Source: Bacteroidota bacterium (GTDB lineage: Bacteria > Bacteroidota > Bacteroidia > UKL13-3). From it: a stretch of DNA of 64,000 bases. The notes beneath the pieces were generated by a model, which saw only the letters and a program-made list of their open reading frames with translations, searched no databases and was not told the origin of the DNA. A program made the translations under genes and the position numbers. How positions within the stretch are numbered: position 1 is the first letter of the stretch; every line of letters starts with the position of its first letter. Location: contig CANJUD010000001.1 of assembly GCA_947477885.1 (NCBI GenBank), forward strand, positions 234,632 through 298,631. Direction: 5' to 3'. This document shows, one piece after another, positions 44,143-53,985 of the stretch.

Positions 44143-45221
44143 ATTTTTTGGTCTATAATGAATTGATTATAAAAAAAACATTTGTCTATTGCCTGTAATT
44201 GTTCCGACAATTCCTTTTGAAACACAAATTGATCAGGATAACTTTCACTCAAATGCCTTGGTACCATAAGGTTCCAATAAGCCACACGGGCATTGAGATT
44301 TGAATAATTATATATAATATCCGCATTCTCTTTCATTTGCGTTTCACTCATATATTCAAAAATATCTGATAAATTAAACCCGTCAAACTTACCATATTTG
44401 CTTAAAATTTCTTCTGCTGTTCCTTGTGCAAATTTTATGTGATTGATATTCTCTCTTACCTTTTTCAAATTTTCTGGCAATAAATAATGTGGCAACTGTG
44501 ACTTAAATTCTCCAGTAAAAATATAGGATAAATATTCATTATTTTGACAACCTACAGATTTCAAATGTTTCTCAGCGGTTTGATATATAAATTCACTTAC
44601 ATTAAGTTGCACATGTTTCATGAACTCAGGCGAACGGCCTGCACTTCCCATTACTTTCTTGCTATAGAATAGTTTAAACAACAATTTCCATCTCCACGAA
44701 TTCCATTTGTTAAAATAAAATAATTCTTGCTCTTTTTCTGATTTCTTTTCAAGTAATTTTCTTGTCGTAGATTTTGAATGAATAAATGGCAGTACCCATT
44801 TTTGAAACAGTGAAAAATAGTTCTCGAATTTTCCTGCATGAATGACGCCCTTTTCTATTGCTGTACTATGTTGGTCGAAATAATTTCTAGCATCAGTGCT
44901 CAGTTCATTTTTAATTGACTCATATACTTTATTTCTATTCAGATGTACTGTAAAGCCTAGGAATCCTATTAACTCGGCATCCTCAAGCTTAGTAATGGCA
45001 AGCTTCTTCAACTCACATAAATACAATTGAATTGGATTCAAATCGCCTGCAACTATCAGTTCTGGATTTAACGTGAGTAGCGAAAAACTATTATCTCCAG
45101 CTGAAGCGATGGAGAATATTTTTCCATTTTGTGCTGTATTTAATCCTTCCAATAAAACTGATGCATCTTCCCAACAATTGGCATATCGTATAATATCAAA
45201 ATTGGTATTTTTAAATTGCAT
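44139..45221 (-). CDS. DUF3419 / BtaA-like 3-amino-3-carboxypropyl transferase
   Basis: The 360-residue protein has the SAM-binding start IFSIASAGDNSFSLL, followed by AGDLNPIQLYLCELKKLA, both characteristic of DUF3419/BtaA, which transfers an aminocarboxypropyl group from SAM to diacylglycerol in betaine lipid synthesis. LSDIFEYMSE and a C-terminal YWNLMVPRHLSESYP also fit. The BtaB methyltransferase that completes DGTS is not in the operon. The natural acceptor here may be different. Confidence 0.8.
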   Translation of the reverse strand: MQFKNTNFDIIRYANCWEDASVLLEGLNTAQNGKIFSIASAGDNSFSLLTLNPELIVAGDLNPIQLYLCELKKLAITKLEDAELIGFLGFTVHLNRNKVYESIKNELSTDARNYFDQHSTAIEKGVIHAGKFENYFSLFQKWVLPFIHSKSTTRKLLEKKSEKEQELFYFNKWNSWRWKLLFKLFYSKKVMGSAGRSPEFMKHVQLNVSEFIYQTAEKHLKSVGCQNNEYLSYIFTGEFKSQLPHYLLPENLKKVRENINHIKFAQGTAEEILSKYGKFDGFNLSDIFEYMSETQMKENADIIYNYSNLNARVAYWNLMVPRHLSESYPDQFVFQKELSEQLQAIDKCFFYNQFIIDQKI

Positions 45222-45225
45222 AGTA

Positions 45226-47814
45226 TTATTTATTGTCTATTATTTTTATATTACCTGTTGAACCATCCATCTCCACCCAATCTCCAGTTTTTAATCTTTG
45301 TAATAGTCCTGAAATACCCACCACGCATGGGATTCCCATCTCTCTTGAAACAATTGCAGAATGACTCAACAAACTTCCCCGTTCAACTAAAATACCTGAA
45401 GCCGTTGGAAATAAAGATACCCAACCTGGGTCGGTGCTGCTCGTTACTAATATATCACCATCCAACCCTTCTGCTTCCGATGGATGTGTTAATACGCTCA
45501 CCTTAGCTTTTATAATACCCGCACAGCAAGGGATTCCTTTCAAATCGCCTTCCAATATTTTTATATTGATTTCTGCAGCCATTTTATTTCCTGCATATAA
45601 AGGTCCGTAACTTTTAATCCGTTCAGCAGGATTCTGCTTTTCAAAATCAAGGTACATTTGTTTGCGAAGTAAAACTAAATCCTTCAAATTACTATGTATA
45701 AATGTTCCTTTTATAGCTCCGAATATTTCAATTTGGGTGAGGTAAAATATATCAGCAGCATTGTCCAATAAATTCTCGGCATAAAACTTATTTCCCATTT
45801 CCGTGAAAATATTTCTCACCATCGCAAATCCTCTAGTCCTTTCATAGCGTAGGTTTTCACGGTTGCTTACCAAGTAGCGTGCTTTGCCCATAATATAATT
45901 GAAGAAGAATTTCTTGATGGGTTTTCCTTTCAATTTGCTATATATAAATTGCTCTGCTTGTGTCCGCACCACAGGTTCGGTAGTAGCACCTTTTATATTC
46001 TCAGCTTTCAAATATCCCTTCAGTATTTGCATATACATTTCTGGTTTTTGGCGATAAGTGATAGTTTCTAATTTAAGTTCTCCCACTGTTCTATCTCCCC
46101 AACGATCTAGATATTTGTCTATTTTTTCTTTCAACAATATATACTTTTCATGGTGCAAAGTTCTCCATATTTCGATATTCTCTTTTTCATCAAATACGCT
46201 TTTATATATTTCGCTTTTTTTGATCAAGGAAGCAATCTCAAGCCCCATCTTTACTGGTTCTACAGAAACTATATCGCCTGAGCCTGCCATCAAATCATTG
46301 TGCAAATTGGTGTCCGCATCGCCCGATATTTTAACAACTATTTTCTGCAATAATCCAAAATATATCATACAAAAAAAGTCGTTGGTCAATGGAGCTTTCC
46401 ATTTGTTTACTAAAGTTTCTTCAAATTCCAAATAATCTTTCATCAACTCATCGGGTCTGCGTTTAGAAAAATCTATCTGCTTATATTTTGTAATTACTTT
46501 ATTGAAATGTGCTAAAAACTCTCTGCGTTGTTTGTCAACCGTAAACAAATTATATAATATATATCTAAGTGCTCTTAATACATCTAAATAATCTCGAAAC
46601 CCTGCCTTTTTGGGCTCCTCCGTATTGAATGATTCTTTAACGCCCATCATTTTTTCCATGAATTTGGCATTGATAGAAAAACCCGGAAGTAATGCCAGGG
46701 CATTATACCAATTATTCAAATTATAATATACACGCCCATATATATGTCCGAGCATATTGGCATATACTTCGCCGTTAGCTGCAATTATACTCGGGCGAAT
46801 ACCCATAATCGCACTAAACTGACGATAAACGCTATCATACATTTTCACAATAAAAGAAAAGGTGAGCGGTAAAGATAAACCCGGATACGACTCTATAATA
46901 TTGCTGTTATCCCAAATGGTGAACTTGGATCCTGCATCAGGAACATGCACATGGCTGGTGATGGGGCGGGCTTGCAACAAGTATAATATATTGTTTTTGT
47001 ATGCAAATTCTATATCCTGATATTTGTGAAAATATTTATATAATACATTTAGTATTTCTGCAACTTCTTTTAATTGTATATCACTTAAAGATGCTTCATT
47101 TTGTTTGTTATTGGGAACTTGTATTTGTTTTACACCAGATTTGTTTTCTGTATCAAAAACAAACATGTCAGTCTTATTTGCAATTTGCTTTTCAATATTA
47201 CTTTCTTTCACAATAAAAGTATCTGCCAGCAATTCTCCCGATACCAAACCTTCTCCCAAACCATATAATGCATTAATCGTTTTCTCCGTTCTGTTCCCAT
47301 CCAAAGGATTGATACCAAAGGCTACACCCGCAGTATCGGCATCAATCATTTCTTGTACAATTACTGATACGGGCACTATTCTACTCTCGCCCGCATTATA
47401 TACTTTTACCCTGAGTGCATAAGCTGATTTCCATACTTGTTTTATTGCATTATATATTTGATTGTATGGAACATATAATAAAGTTTCATACTGCCCTGCA
47501 AACGATTTGTCGCCAGTATCTTCTGCAATTCCTGATGAACGCACAGCACAAAACTTAGATTCACCCGCTCCAAAATATGTTTTTAGACTCGCTAATATTG
47601 TTTCATCAAAAATATAATTATCTATAATAGTTTCTGGATTTTCATTTGGCTTATTTTCTATCTCAGTTATTATAATACTTGCGGGAACAACAGCAAAATC
47701 AGGTACTCGCAGACCAATACTTTGCAAGTGGAATAAATTCCAAGCTTTCATACCAGTGATCTGTTCATCACCCATATTGATTTTATAGTCTTTGGAAAAG
47801 ATAAGTTTTTGCAT
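45226..47814 (-). CDS. PEP-utiliser/rifampin-phosphotransferase-like protein
   Basis: The 862-residue protein starts with an ATP-grasp domain (residues about 1-310): FCAVRSSGIAEDTGDKSFA, QEMIDADTAGVAFGINPL, LYLLQARPITS. A long helical middle of about 400 residues follows. At the C-terminus is the swivelling phosphohistidine domain with RGSLLSHSAIVSREMGIPC (His near 820). PEP synthase places this His domain in the middle and adds a TIM barrel; here no barrel follows. This order is that of rifampin phosphotransferase, which passes ATP's beta-phosphate via His to a bound small molecule. The substrate in this operon is unknown. Confidence 0.8.
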   Translation of the reverse strand: MQKLIFSKDYKINMGDEQITGMKAWNLFHLQSIGLRVPDFAVVPASIIITEIENKPNENPETIIDNYIFDETILASLKTYFGAGESKFCAVRSSGIAEDTGDKSFAGQYETLLYVPYNQIYNAIKQVWKSAYALRVKVYNAGESRIVPVSVIVQEMIDADTAGVAFGINPLDGNRTEKTINALYGLGEGLVSGELLADTFIVKESNIEKQIANKTDMFVFDTENKSGVKQIQVPNNKQNEASLSDIQLKEVAEILNVLYKYFHKYQDIEFAYKNNILYLLQARPITSHVHVPDAGSKFTIWDNSNIIESYPGLSLPLTFSFIVKMYDSVYRQFSAIMGIRPSIIAANGEVYANMLGHIYGRVYYNLNNWYNALALLPGFSINAKFMEKMMGVKESFNTEEPKKAGFRDYLDVLRALRYILYNLFTVDKQRREFLAHFNKVITKYKQIDFSKRRPDELMKDYLEFEETLVNKWKAPLTNDFFCMIYFGLLQKIVVKISGDADTNLHNDLMAGSGDIVSVEPVKMGLEIASLIKKSEIYKSVFDEKENIEIWRTLHHEKYILLKEKIDKYLDRWGDRTVGELKLETITYRQKPEMYMQILKGYLKAENIKGATTEPVVRTQAEQFIYSKLKGKPIKKFFFNYIMGKARYLVSNRENLRYERTRGFAMVRNIFTEMGNKFYAENLLDNAADIFYLTQIEIFGAIKGTFIHSNLKDLVLLRKQMYLDFEKQNPAERIKSYGPLYAGNKMAAEINIKILEGDLKGIPCCAGIIKAKVSVLTHPSEAEGLDGDILVTSSTDPGWVSLFPTASGILVERGSLLSHSAIVSREMGIPCVVGISGLLQRLKTGDWVEMDGSTGNIKIIDNK

Positions 47815-47817
47815 ATT

Positions 47818-48735
47818 TTATATCAATTTACCAATCATAGGTCCTGCTCCCAAAATTAAGTACATGCACAAACTCCAAATGCCCGACGATATCTCGATTT
47901 GCTTGGCATATTTGGTTTGCATATTGTTTCTGAACATCAAAGCAGGTATGCAGCAGCTTATAAATAATACAGCCAATATAATATAAGGAACTATATTATA
48001 CTTTGCATAATAACAGGCTGCCATTGCTAATAACATGGAGCCGAATAAGCATAGTATCCAATACACGGGAGCTTTTTTATGCCCCATTAAATTGGTATAT
48101 GAAATAACACCCGGTTCTTCTTTTTCCGGTATTTTTATTTTGCGTCCAATCTCTAAAACTATTCCGCTCATAAATGAAACCAAGAAGAAAAATATTAATC
48201 CCTTGGGAGCTGCTGCACCTGCAATAAACCAATCGTAGCCACTTGCATATACATCAACCAGCGGTATTATAAGCATATGCGAAACCACATACCAAAACTG
48301 ACGTTTACGCAACCACTCTACTACAAAAAATTCTTTCAACATCAACATCATATATAACATGGCAACAAAGTACAATATAAGCATGTGGGGATAGGTTAAT
48401 ATCTGCACGGTAATTTGTAACCCTGCTACAAAAAAACCTATATACTTTAATTCTTGTAATGATATAATACCACGCGGTACTGGCAAATAACTTCTATATA
48501 ATTTATCATCTTCTGCATCTTTATGTTCATCGCAAATACGCAATAATAAAAACATGCCTATGGTATTAAATATACAAATGAGATATGGTTGCCAAGCAAT
48601 GAAACCCTCGGCACCACGGCAGATACGTGAATATGATATCGCAGAAAAACTAAATGCTGCAATCAATAATCCATGCGTAGCAAATGGAAATCTTTCCTTT
48701 TGATATATATAAAAACGTTTGATGAATAATCCCAT
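47818..48735 (-). CDS. UbiA-family prenyltransferase-like membrane protein
   Basis: The 305-residue protein has eight to nine hydrophobic helices. The first polar motif LLLRICDEHKDAEDDKLYRS corresponds to the NDxxDxxxD site of UbiA enzymes, and PVPRGIIS is the conserved follow-on. A second acidic motif, IPLVDVYASGYDW, may be the DxxxD partner. UbiA enzymes move an allylic prenyl group onto an aromatic or glycerol acceptor. It lies 3 nt upstream of the phosphotransferase gene and 86 nt downstream of the HMG-CoA-reductase-like gene. Confidence 0.75.
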   Translation of the reverse strand: MGLFIKRFYIYQKERFPFATHGLLIAAFSFSAISYSRICRGAEGFIAWQPYLICIFNTIGMFLLLRICDEHKDAEDDKLYRSYLPVPRGIISLQELKYIGFFVAGLQITVQILTYPHMLILYFVAMLYMMLMLKEFFVVEWLRKRQFWYVVSHMLIIPLVDVYASGYDWFIAGAAAPKGLIFFFLVSFMSGIVLEIGRKIKIPEKEEPGVISYTNLMGHKKAPVYWILCLFGSMLLAMAACYYAKYNIVPYIILAVLFISCCIPALMFRNNMQTKYAKQIEISSGIWSLCMYLILGAGPMIGKLI

Positions 48736-48821
48736 ATTTTCTTATACTTATTTATAAATTATTAATAATATTTACCAAAAAAACCGCCTCAAACAATTAA
48801 CTTTCAATTGTCAATTATCAA

Positions 48822-50096
48822 TCATTTCTTTCTCCCAAAAATCTTATGAGCCTTCGAAAAATTACCCGATGCCATTGCAGCGGCGATTGATAGCTCACCA
48901 CATAGTATTGTTGCACCACAAATTTCTGCAAACTTTCTTGCTGAACCAGGCCCCGTACAATCCAATAAACTCAAGCATTCGCGTTGGGTGGGCAATCCTG
49001 TTCCACCACCGACAGTACCCACCATTAAGCTGGGTAATGTAACAGCTAAATATAAATCTCCACTTGTGGTTACTTCCATTCTTGTTACACCTACATATGC
49101 TTCCGATACGCATGCTACATCTTGACCGCAAGCCATAAATATAGCGGTGAGTCCGTTTGCAAAATGTCCCTGTATTCCTATACTACCACTTTGTACTGCC
49201 GCCACCGACGAAGTTTGCCAGTATATAGCTATATCTTCGGGTGTGGAACCCAATATTTCTTTTACTACTTGTCTTGTTATAAGTGCTTCGGCTGATACTT
49301 TTTTGCCACGCACGGTGGAGAATGAAACTGCTGTTGCTTTTTTATCGCCCGCATAATTACTTTCTATATACCATTGTTTTGGTTTGATGGGAATGTGTTC
49401 TATTATATATTGACAAATTGCTTCGGTGCATATAGTCACCATATTTTGTCCCGCAGCTTCGCCGGTGATATAATCAAAAATTAAAACGGCTTGGTTGCCT
49501 TCCATATTTATTCTAAAATCTTCCAGCTTTGCATGGTTACTGTTTTTGCCTACAATTTCGCGGAACACTTCTATTTTATCCAATACCCAAAACATAAAAG
49601 TACCTACTTCGCTTAGCGAATTAAAACGAAAGATAGGAGCACGCTGTACCGCCTCAGTGAGGCATACTGATGTAATACCTCCACACAATCGTGTAGCTCT
49701 CGCACCGCGGCTATATGATGCCACCAACGCACCTTCGCTAGTGGCCATGGGCACATAAAAATCTCCCTGTGCTATGGTGCCATTAATTAAGAGTGGCCCC
49801 ATTAAACCCGTGGGCACTTGCGTCATACCTATATAGTTTTCAATGTTGCCCCGCAGCGATTCTGTATCTTCAAATTTTGATACGCCGGTTAAGAAAGGCA
49901 TCTCTGTATTTTTTTGTTCCTTAAGAAAGTCCAAACGGCGTTGCCATGCTTCTTGACTCCATGATATCTGCCCAGGAATACTTGGTGGAGTAAACGAGCC
50001 TTCTCGCAGTTTCACATCCTCGAGCACTTGCTCAAACGGCTTGATACGTGTAAAGAGTTCAATAAGTTTACGTGCTTTCTCGCTGCTGGTTGACAT
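48822..50096 (-). CDS. Class I-type HMG-CoA reductase homologue with altered cofactor motif
   Basis: HMG-CoA reductase makes mevalonate. The 424-residue soluble protein keeps the substrate loop ENYIGMTQVPTGLMGPL, ATSEGALVASYSRGA, the catalytic lysine segment NYAGDKKATAVSFSTVRGKK, the catalytic Asp in GQDVACV, GTVGGGTGLPTQRECL and the final histidine in KAHKIFGRKK, all as in human HMGR. The usual DAMGMN cofactor motif reads GEAAGQNM, changing several residues including the Asp. It may use the cofactor differently or have another substrate. It is probably the first gene of the cluster. Confidence 0.85.
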   Translation of the reverse strand: MSTSSEKARKLIELFTRIKPFEQVLEDVKLREGSFTPPSIPGQISWSQEAWQRRLDFLKEQKNTEMPFLTGVSKFEDTESLRGNIENYIGMTQVPTGLMGPLLINGTIAQGDFYVPMATSEGALVASYSRGARATRLCGGITSVCLTEAVQRAPIFRFNSLSEVGTFMFWVLDKIEVFREIVGKNSNHAKLEDFRINMEGNQAVLIFDYITGEAAGQNMVTICTEAICQYIIEHIPIKPKQWYIESNYAGDKKATAVSFSTVRGKKVSAEALITRQVVKEILGSTPEDIAIYWQTSSVAAVQSGSIGIQGHFANGLTAIFMACGQDVACVSEAYVGVTRMEVTTSGDLYLAVTLPSLMVGTVGGGTGLPTQRECLSLLDCTGPGSARKFAEICGATILCGELSIAAAMASGNFSKAHKIFGRKK

Positions 50097-50533
50097 ATGT
50101 TGTTTTTGGGATTAGGTGGTCAAAGATATGGAATTTAGGGATATTAAATTTTGATTTTTGGGGCGATGTAGAAACTTAGAATTTTGTTGCTATATTTTGT
50201 AGGATTGTATAACACTTTTTTTTATAATTGCTAGCTCAAATGACCGGGGAAGACATTCTAAATACTTTATATAATTCTTATTGTTCTTTTGTTGCCCTTG
50301 GCAATGCTGACAGAGATTACTGACAAAAAAATATCTTTACAAAACTTTTAGTGTTTGGGAGTAAAACAAACAGCTAACTAAATCATTAATAAAATTTATA
50401 ACAGTAGAGCTTTTAATAACTATAATAGTTTTATTTCTGCAGAGTTATATTACCAAGCACGCACTCAAAAGGATTGACTTTGTCGAATTAAAATTGCCAC
50501 ATTGCAAGTCTTCTCGCATTGAAGGTTATATAA
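50097..50533. other. 437-nt intergenic region, nothing clear except a weak -7 box
   Basis: I see no gene, RNA or strong repeat. On the minus strand TATCTTTG near 50122-50129 fits TAnnTTTG and lies about 26 nt before the HMGR-like ATG, but no TTG stands at the right distance. Stop codons are frequent in all frames and the stretch is very AT-rich. Confidence 0.4.
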
Positions 50534-52897
50534 TCACTCCACAATCCATTTCAAACTCTCCAATACCTGCCCACTAGGCGATTCGTATTTGACAATATAT
50601 ATTCCTTTGGAATTTGCACTAATTTCATAATATAATTTTCCTGGTTGGGTAGTTATTGTTTGTAATAAACTTCCTTTCAAATCATATAATACCAAGTTGC
50701 CTTTTATATTATTTTCTTTGAGTTCAATGGTAGCCAAACCATTGCTGGGATTGGGATAGAACTTAGCAATATATTTGTTCTCGGGTTTCAAAATGTTGGG
50801 TAATGCCAAGTGTGTATTGTAAGCACCAAAAGTATAATCACCAGGTCGGACATGTTTGATCAATACATTTCCTTTTAGGTCGGTTTTACCACCCATATTT
50901 TTTATATAATCAATATCTTCTACCCATGGACTGTCTGAATTTTCTCGGTATAATAATACCAAACTATCTTCTGTTTTATAAAACAAATTGCTATCTAATC
51001 CTGGAACACCGCTTGCATCTTTGGCTCCTGAATAATTGAGTGAGGCATCCGCATCAAATGTAGGTCCGACAATGCTTTGCACGGTCCAGTAATGTGTGGG
51101 TGATATATATAGTCCCGGTATTTTAGTGGCACCTGTTGCCCCCAACCAATGGTGTTCTACTCGTAACCAATTCGAATCATTTTTAGAAATTGTTTTCACG
51201 ACCAAACTCAATCGGGCATTTGTATATTTATATGTTTTCGCAGAGTCGATACTATAATACTCATCGGTAATGGCATCACTTATTTTTTCATATAAATCTT
51301 GGCATATTAGAACAGGTTTAAATGGAATATTTTTAATTTCAAAATGGCTATAATACCCACCCAAAATAGCTTGGGCGGTATATTTTTCTAAGTTGGGGCC
51401 AATGGCAGTGAAATCAACGGGTACAGAGTCATACAGTTTTTGTGTAGCCAATAATCTTTGTAATATTGTTCCCGTAATATGATATAATGAACCCGCAGAG
51501 TCTATTTGTATATTGGTCATTTCGAAATGCGGGAACCCTTTTTCATATATCCAATTATCAAAAAATTTGGTCATGCTTTGTGTAGTATGTTTTCGAAAAA
51601 TATTCTTTAAATCATCACTACTAACGGCACTAAATTTATAGGTGTTTTGAAAATCTTTACACGCATCAAAAAAATCTTTATCGCCCATATATCCGCGTAA
51701 GGTATGCACCACATCCGCACCTTTTTTATACACAGTTGTGCCATACGTATATTCGTGCGGAATGCCTGATATTGCTCGATATCCACCATCATTCACATGG
51801 GCTTTTTGCAATACCAAAGAATGGTTATCTGATATTTGTTTTCTATATGACTCCTTGCCATATATATTCTCTAAAAATAGGGCTTCATTATAACAAGCCC
51901 ATCCTTCATTCAACCACATTTCTCCTTCATTTTTGCAGGTAGTGTGGTCGCCCCACCATTGGTGTGAAAGTTCATGTGCCCATAATGTTTCATAAGTTTT
52001 TGTGCCATCACTTGCATATAATGGGTATGATATATTTCCTGCATGTTCCATTGCTCCGCTATTGAATGGAACCATACAATATCCTACTCTGTCGAAGGGG
52101 TAGGGGCCATAGTTTTGTTCAAAAGCTTTGAGGCAATTATTCAAATTTGCAAACGATTTAATTGCATTGGAAGTATCTACTGCCTTGGAAGAGAGCCATA
52201 CAGGAATATCTTTCCCCGTAATACTATTATATATATATTTAGCAGGCTTATAGGGTGCCACAGAAACATTGGCCAAATAGGTTGGAATAGGTTGTCCCAG
52301 TTTCCATTGCCAGGTAATTGTACCATCTACATTTTGTATATTTGATATAAGTAAACCATTACAGATGGCTTGGTCAATACTGTCGGTTATAATATTAAAA
52401 CTAAATAATTGACGTTCGATAAAATTATCGAAACAAGGAAACCAGCAACGCCCATAAACATGAGGGTCTACCTGAAACCCAACGCCCAGATTATAGACAT
52501 AAGGCGGCGAAAAATAAAATCCTCCCCAGCCTGATGGATCGCCTTGTGGTTGCCCATGGTAATATACCTTTACTACTTCTGTATCAGTTTTAACTAGGGA
52601 TTTGAATAAGTTTACATATATAGTTGTATCATTATAGTTGTAATATAAACGTGCACTATTTTGTACAATACTATCTATAGTCATTTTAAGCAAATCGAAG
52701 TGAACATACGATATCGCAAAATTTACAGCTTTAAGTTTGATGGCCGCGAAACCTGCAATCTGATTTTTACCCGTCGTGCCGCGTGTCATGTTCAAGTTAA
52801 TATCGATATGGGTGATATCCACGCTGTCGCTACGGCGGTCTTGACTATAGCCGTTTAAGCAGAACAGAATTAATATAATAGTTGAAAAATATTTCAT
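50534..52897 (-). CDS. Secreted M1-family metallopeptidase with type IX sorting domain
   Basis: I start at ATG 52897, where a signal peptide (MKYFSTIILILFCLNGYS) begins; the track's 9 extra residues look spurious. The 787-residue protein has SGAMEHAGNISYP (GAMEH in place of GAMEN), the zinc site HELSHQWWGDH with third ligand in LNEGWACYNEA, and a catalytic-region tyrosine in YGTTVYKKGADVVH. The last 80 residues (YIAKFYPNPSNGLATIEL; LVLYDLKGSLLQ; KGIYIVKYESPSG) are a type A T9SS sorting domain. It is a secreted or surface aminopeptidase. Confidence 0.9.
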   Translation of the reverse strand: MKYFSTIILILFCLNGYSQDRRSDSVDITHIDINLNMTRGTTGKNQIAGFAAIKLKAVNFAISYVHFDLLKMTIDSIVQNSARLYYNYNDTTIYVNLFKSLVKTDTEVVKVYYHGQPQGDPSGWGGFYFSPPYVYNLGVGFQVDPHVYGRCWFPCFDNFIERQLFSFNIITDSIDQAICNGLLISNIQNVDGTITWQWKLGQPIPTYLANVSVAPYKPAKYIYNSITGKDIPVWLSSKAVDTSNAIKSFANLNNCLKAFEQNYGPYPFDRVGYCMVPFNSGAMEHAGNISYPLYASDGTKTYETLWAHELSHQWWGDHTTCKNEGEMWLNEGWACYNEALFLENIYGKESYRKQISDNHSLVLQKAHVNDGGYRAISGIPHEYTYGTTVYKKGADVVHTLRGYMGDKDFFDACKDFQNTYKFSAVSSDDLKNIFRKHTTQSMTKFFDNWIYEKGFPHFEMTNIQIDSAGSLYHITGTILQRLLATQKLYDSVPVDFTAIGPNLEKYTAQAILGGYYSHFEIKNIPFKPVLICQDLYEKISDAITDEYYSIDSAKTYKYTNARLSLVVKTISKNDSNWLRVEHHWLGATGATKIPGLYISPTHYWTVQSIVGPTFDADASLNYSGAKDASGVPGLDSNLFYKTEDSLVLLYRENSDSPWVEDIDYIKNMGGKTDLKGNVLIKHVRPGDYTFGAYNTHLALPNILKPENKYIAKFYPNPSNGLATIELKENNIKGNLVLYDLKGSLLQTITTQPGKLYYEISANSKGIYIVKYESPSGQVLESLKWIVE

Positions 52898-52954
52898 ATA
52901 AAATTCACTGTTTAAAATCGGCATTGCTTAGCAAATATAAATACACAAATTTGA

Positions 52955-53941
52955 TTACCGATTTTTTTCTTTTTCTCGCATTTGCGAGCTCGTCTGCGTG
53001 CTTCCGTCATGACTCCATCCCGGTGGGCCAAAAACATATTTGAATTTATCTTTTAATTTTACGGGTTTTCTTAAATCATGATATATATTTTTCCATTCGT
53101 GAAAAACCATCGTAACAGGATGCACCGTTTTTATATTGGTGGTGAGTCCATATTTGATAGGTTCGTAGGTCTCATCTTCTTTTTGGAAAGTGCCAAATAT
53201 TTTGTCCCAAATTATCAAAAGCATACCCATATTCTTGTCTAGATATTTTACATTAGATGCATGGTGAACGCGATGGTGACTGGGTGTACACATAATGTAT
53301 TCAATAGGTTTCCAAAGTTTACCTACTGATTGGGTGTGAACAAAAATCCCCCACATCTGCGTGAATGCATATGTGAACATAATATCTTCAGGTCTGAACC
53401 CTGCAAATGCAATCGGAATAAAATATATAAATCGATATAATGGCTGAAATACGGAGGAGCGGAAACCTACGGTGAGATTGTACTCTTCACTGCTATGGTG
53501 CGTAACATGTGCGGCCCAAAAAAATCTGCAAAAATGATCGATACGATGCTCCCAATAATACATAAAATCTTCGAAAACGGTAATTACTATCCAATATAAT
53601 ACCGGTGCCCAAATCATATTTATTTGCAAACCTCCTGCATCATAGCACCTACCCAAAAACCAAAGACAAAATACACGCAATGCCAAGTCGAAACCCATAT
53701 TGAGAGCGGTTAAATATATATTGGACAGAATTCCTTCGCCACTGTAATACTTTTTTTCTTTTAAAAAGCTGAACAATATTTCGGCTGCAATTACTATAAC
53801 ATATATAGGAACAGTAGCAAGGATCAACAAACGTTCCCGAAGTTCATCAGAACCCTTTACCAAGTAACTGCCTGCAACATCGGCAGCAATAACCATGAGG
53901 GTAACAAAGATGAGGAGTTTTTTTTCGTTAGAGATTTTCAT
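52955..53941 (-). CDS. Sterol desaturase/fatty acid hydroxylase family membrane protein
   Basis: From ATG 53941 the protein is 328 residues; the 29 upstream residues in the track come from a repeat element. It has four to five membrane helices and the di-iron histidine boxes HRIDH, HVTHH and HRVHH in the expected order. The family hydroxylates or desaturates lipids, carotenoids or sterols; the substrate here is unknown. The C-terminus is charged and probably disordered. Confidence 0.88.
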   Translation of the reverse strand: MKISNEKKLLIFVTLMVIAADVAGSYLVKGSDELRERLLILATVPIYVIVIAAEILFSFLKEKKYYSGEGILSNIYLTALNMGFDLALRVFCLWFLGRCYDAGGLQINMIWAPVLYWIVITVFEDFMYYWEHRIDHFCRFFWAAHVTHHSSEEYNLTVGFRSSVFQPLYRFIYFIPIAFAGFRPEDIMFTYAFTQMWGIFVHTQSVGKLWKPIEYIMCTPSHHRVHHASNVKYLDKNMGMLLIIWDKIFGTFQKEDETYEPIKYGLTTNIKTVHPVTMVFHEWKNIYHDLRKPVKLKDKFKYVFGPPGWSHDGSTQTSSQMREKEKNR

Positions 53942-53985
53942 TTTCGCTACAAAAATACGATAAGAACTTGATATAAACCTTAAGT

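Noticed and set aside
40934-50096. Idea that the cluster makes archaeal-type ether lipids
   Set aside because: UbiA and kinase-like genes would fit, but no geranylgeranylglyceryl phosphate synthase is present in the window, so the claim has no direct support.
50534-52897. GAMEH instead of GAMEN in the secreted M1 peptidase as a defect
   Set aside because: GAMEH/GGMEH forms are frequent in secreted Bacteroidota M1 enzymes as far as I recall, and the zinc site is intact.
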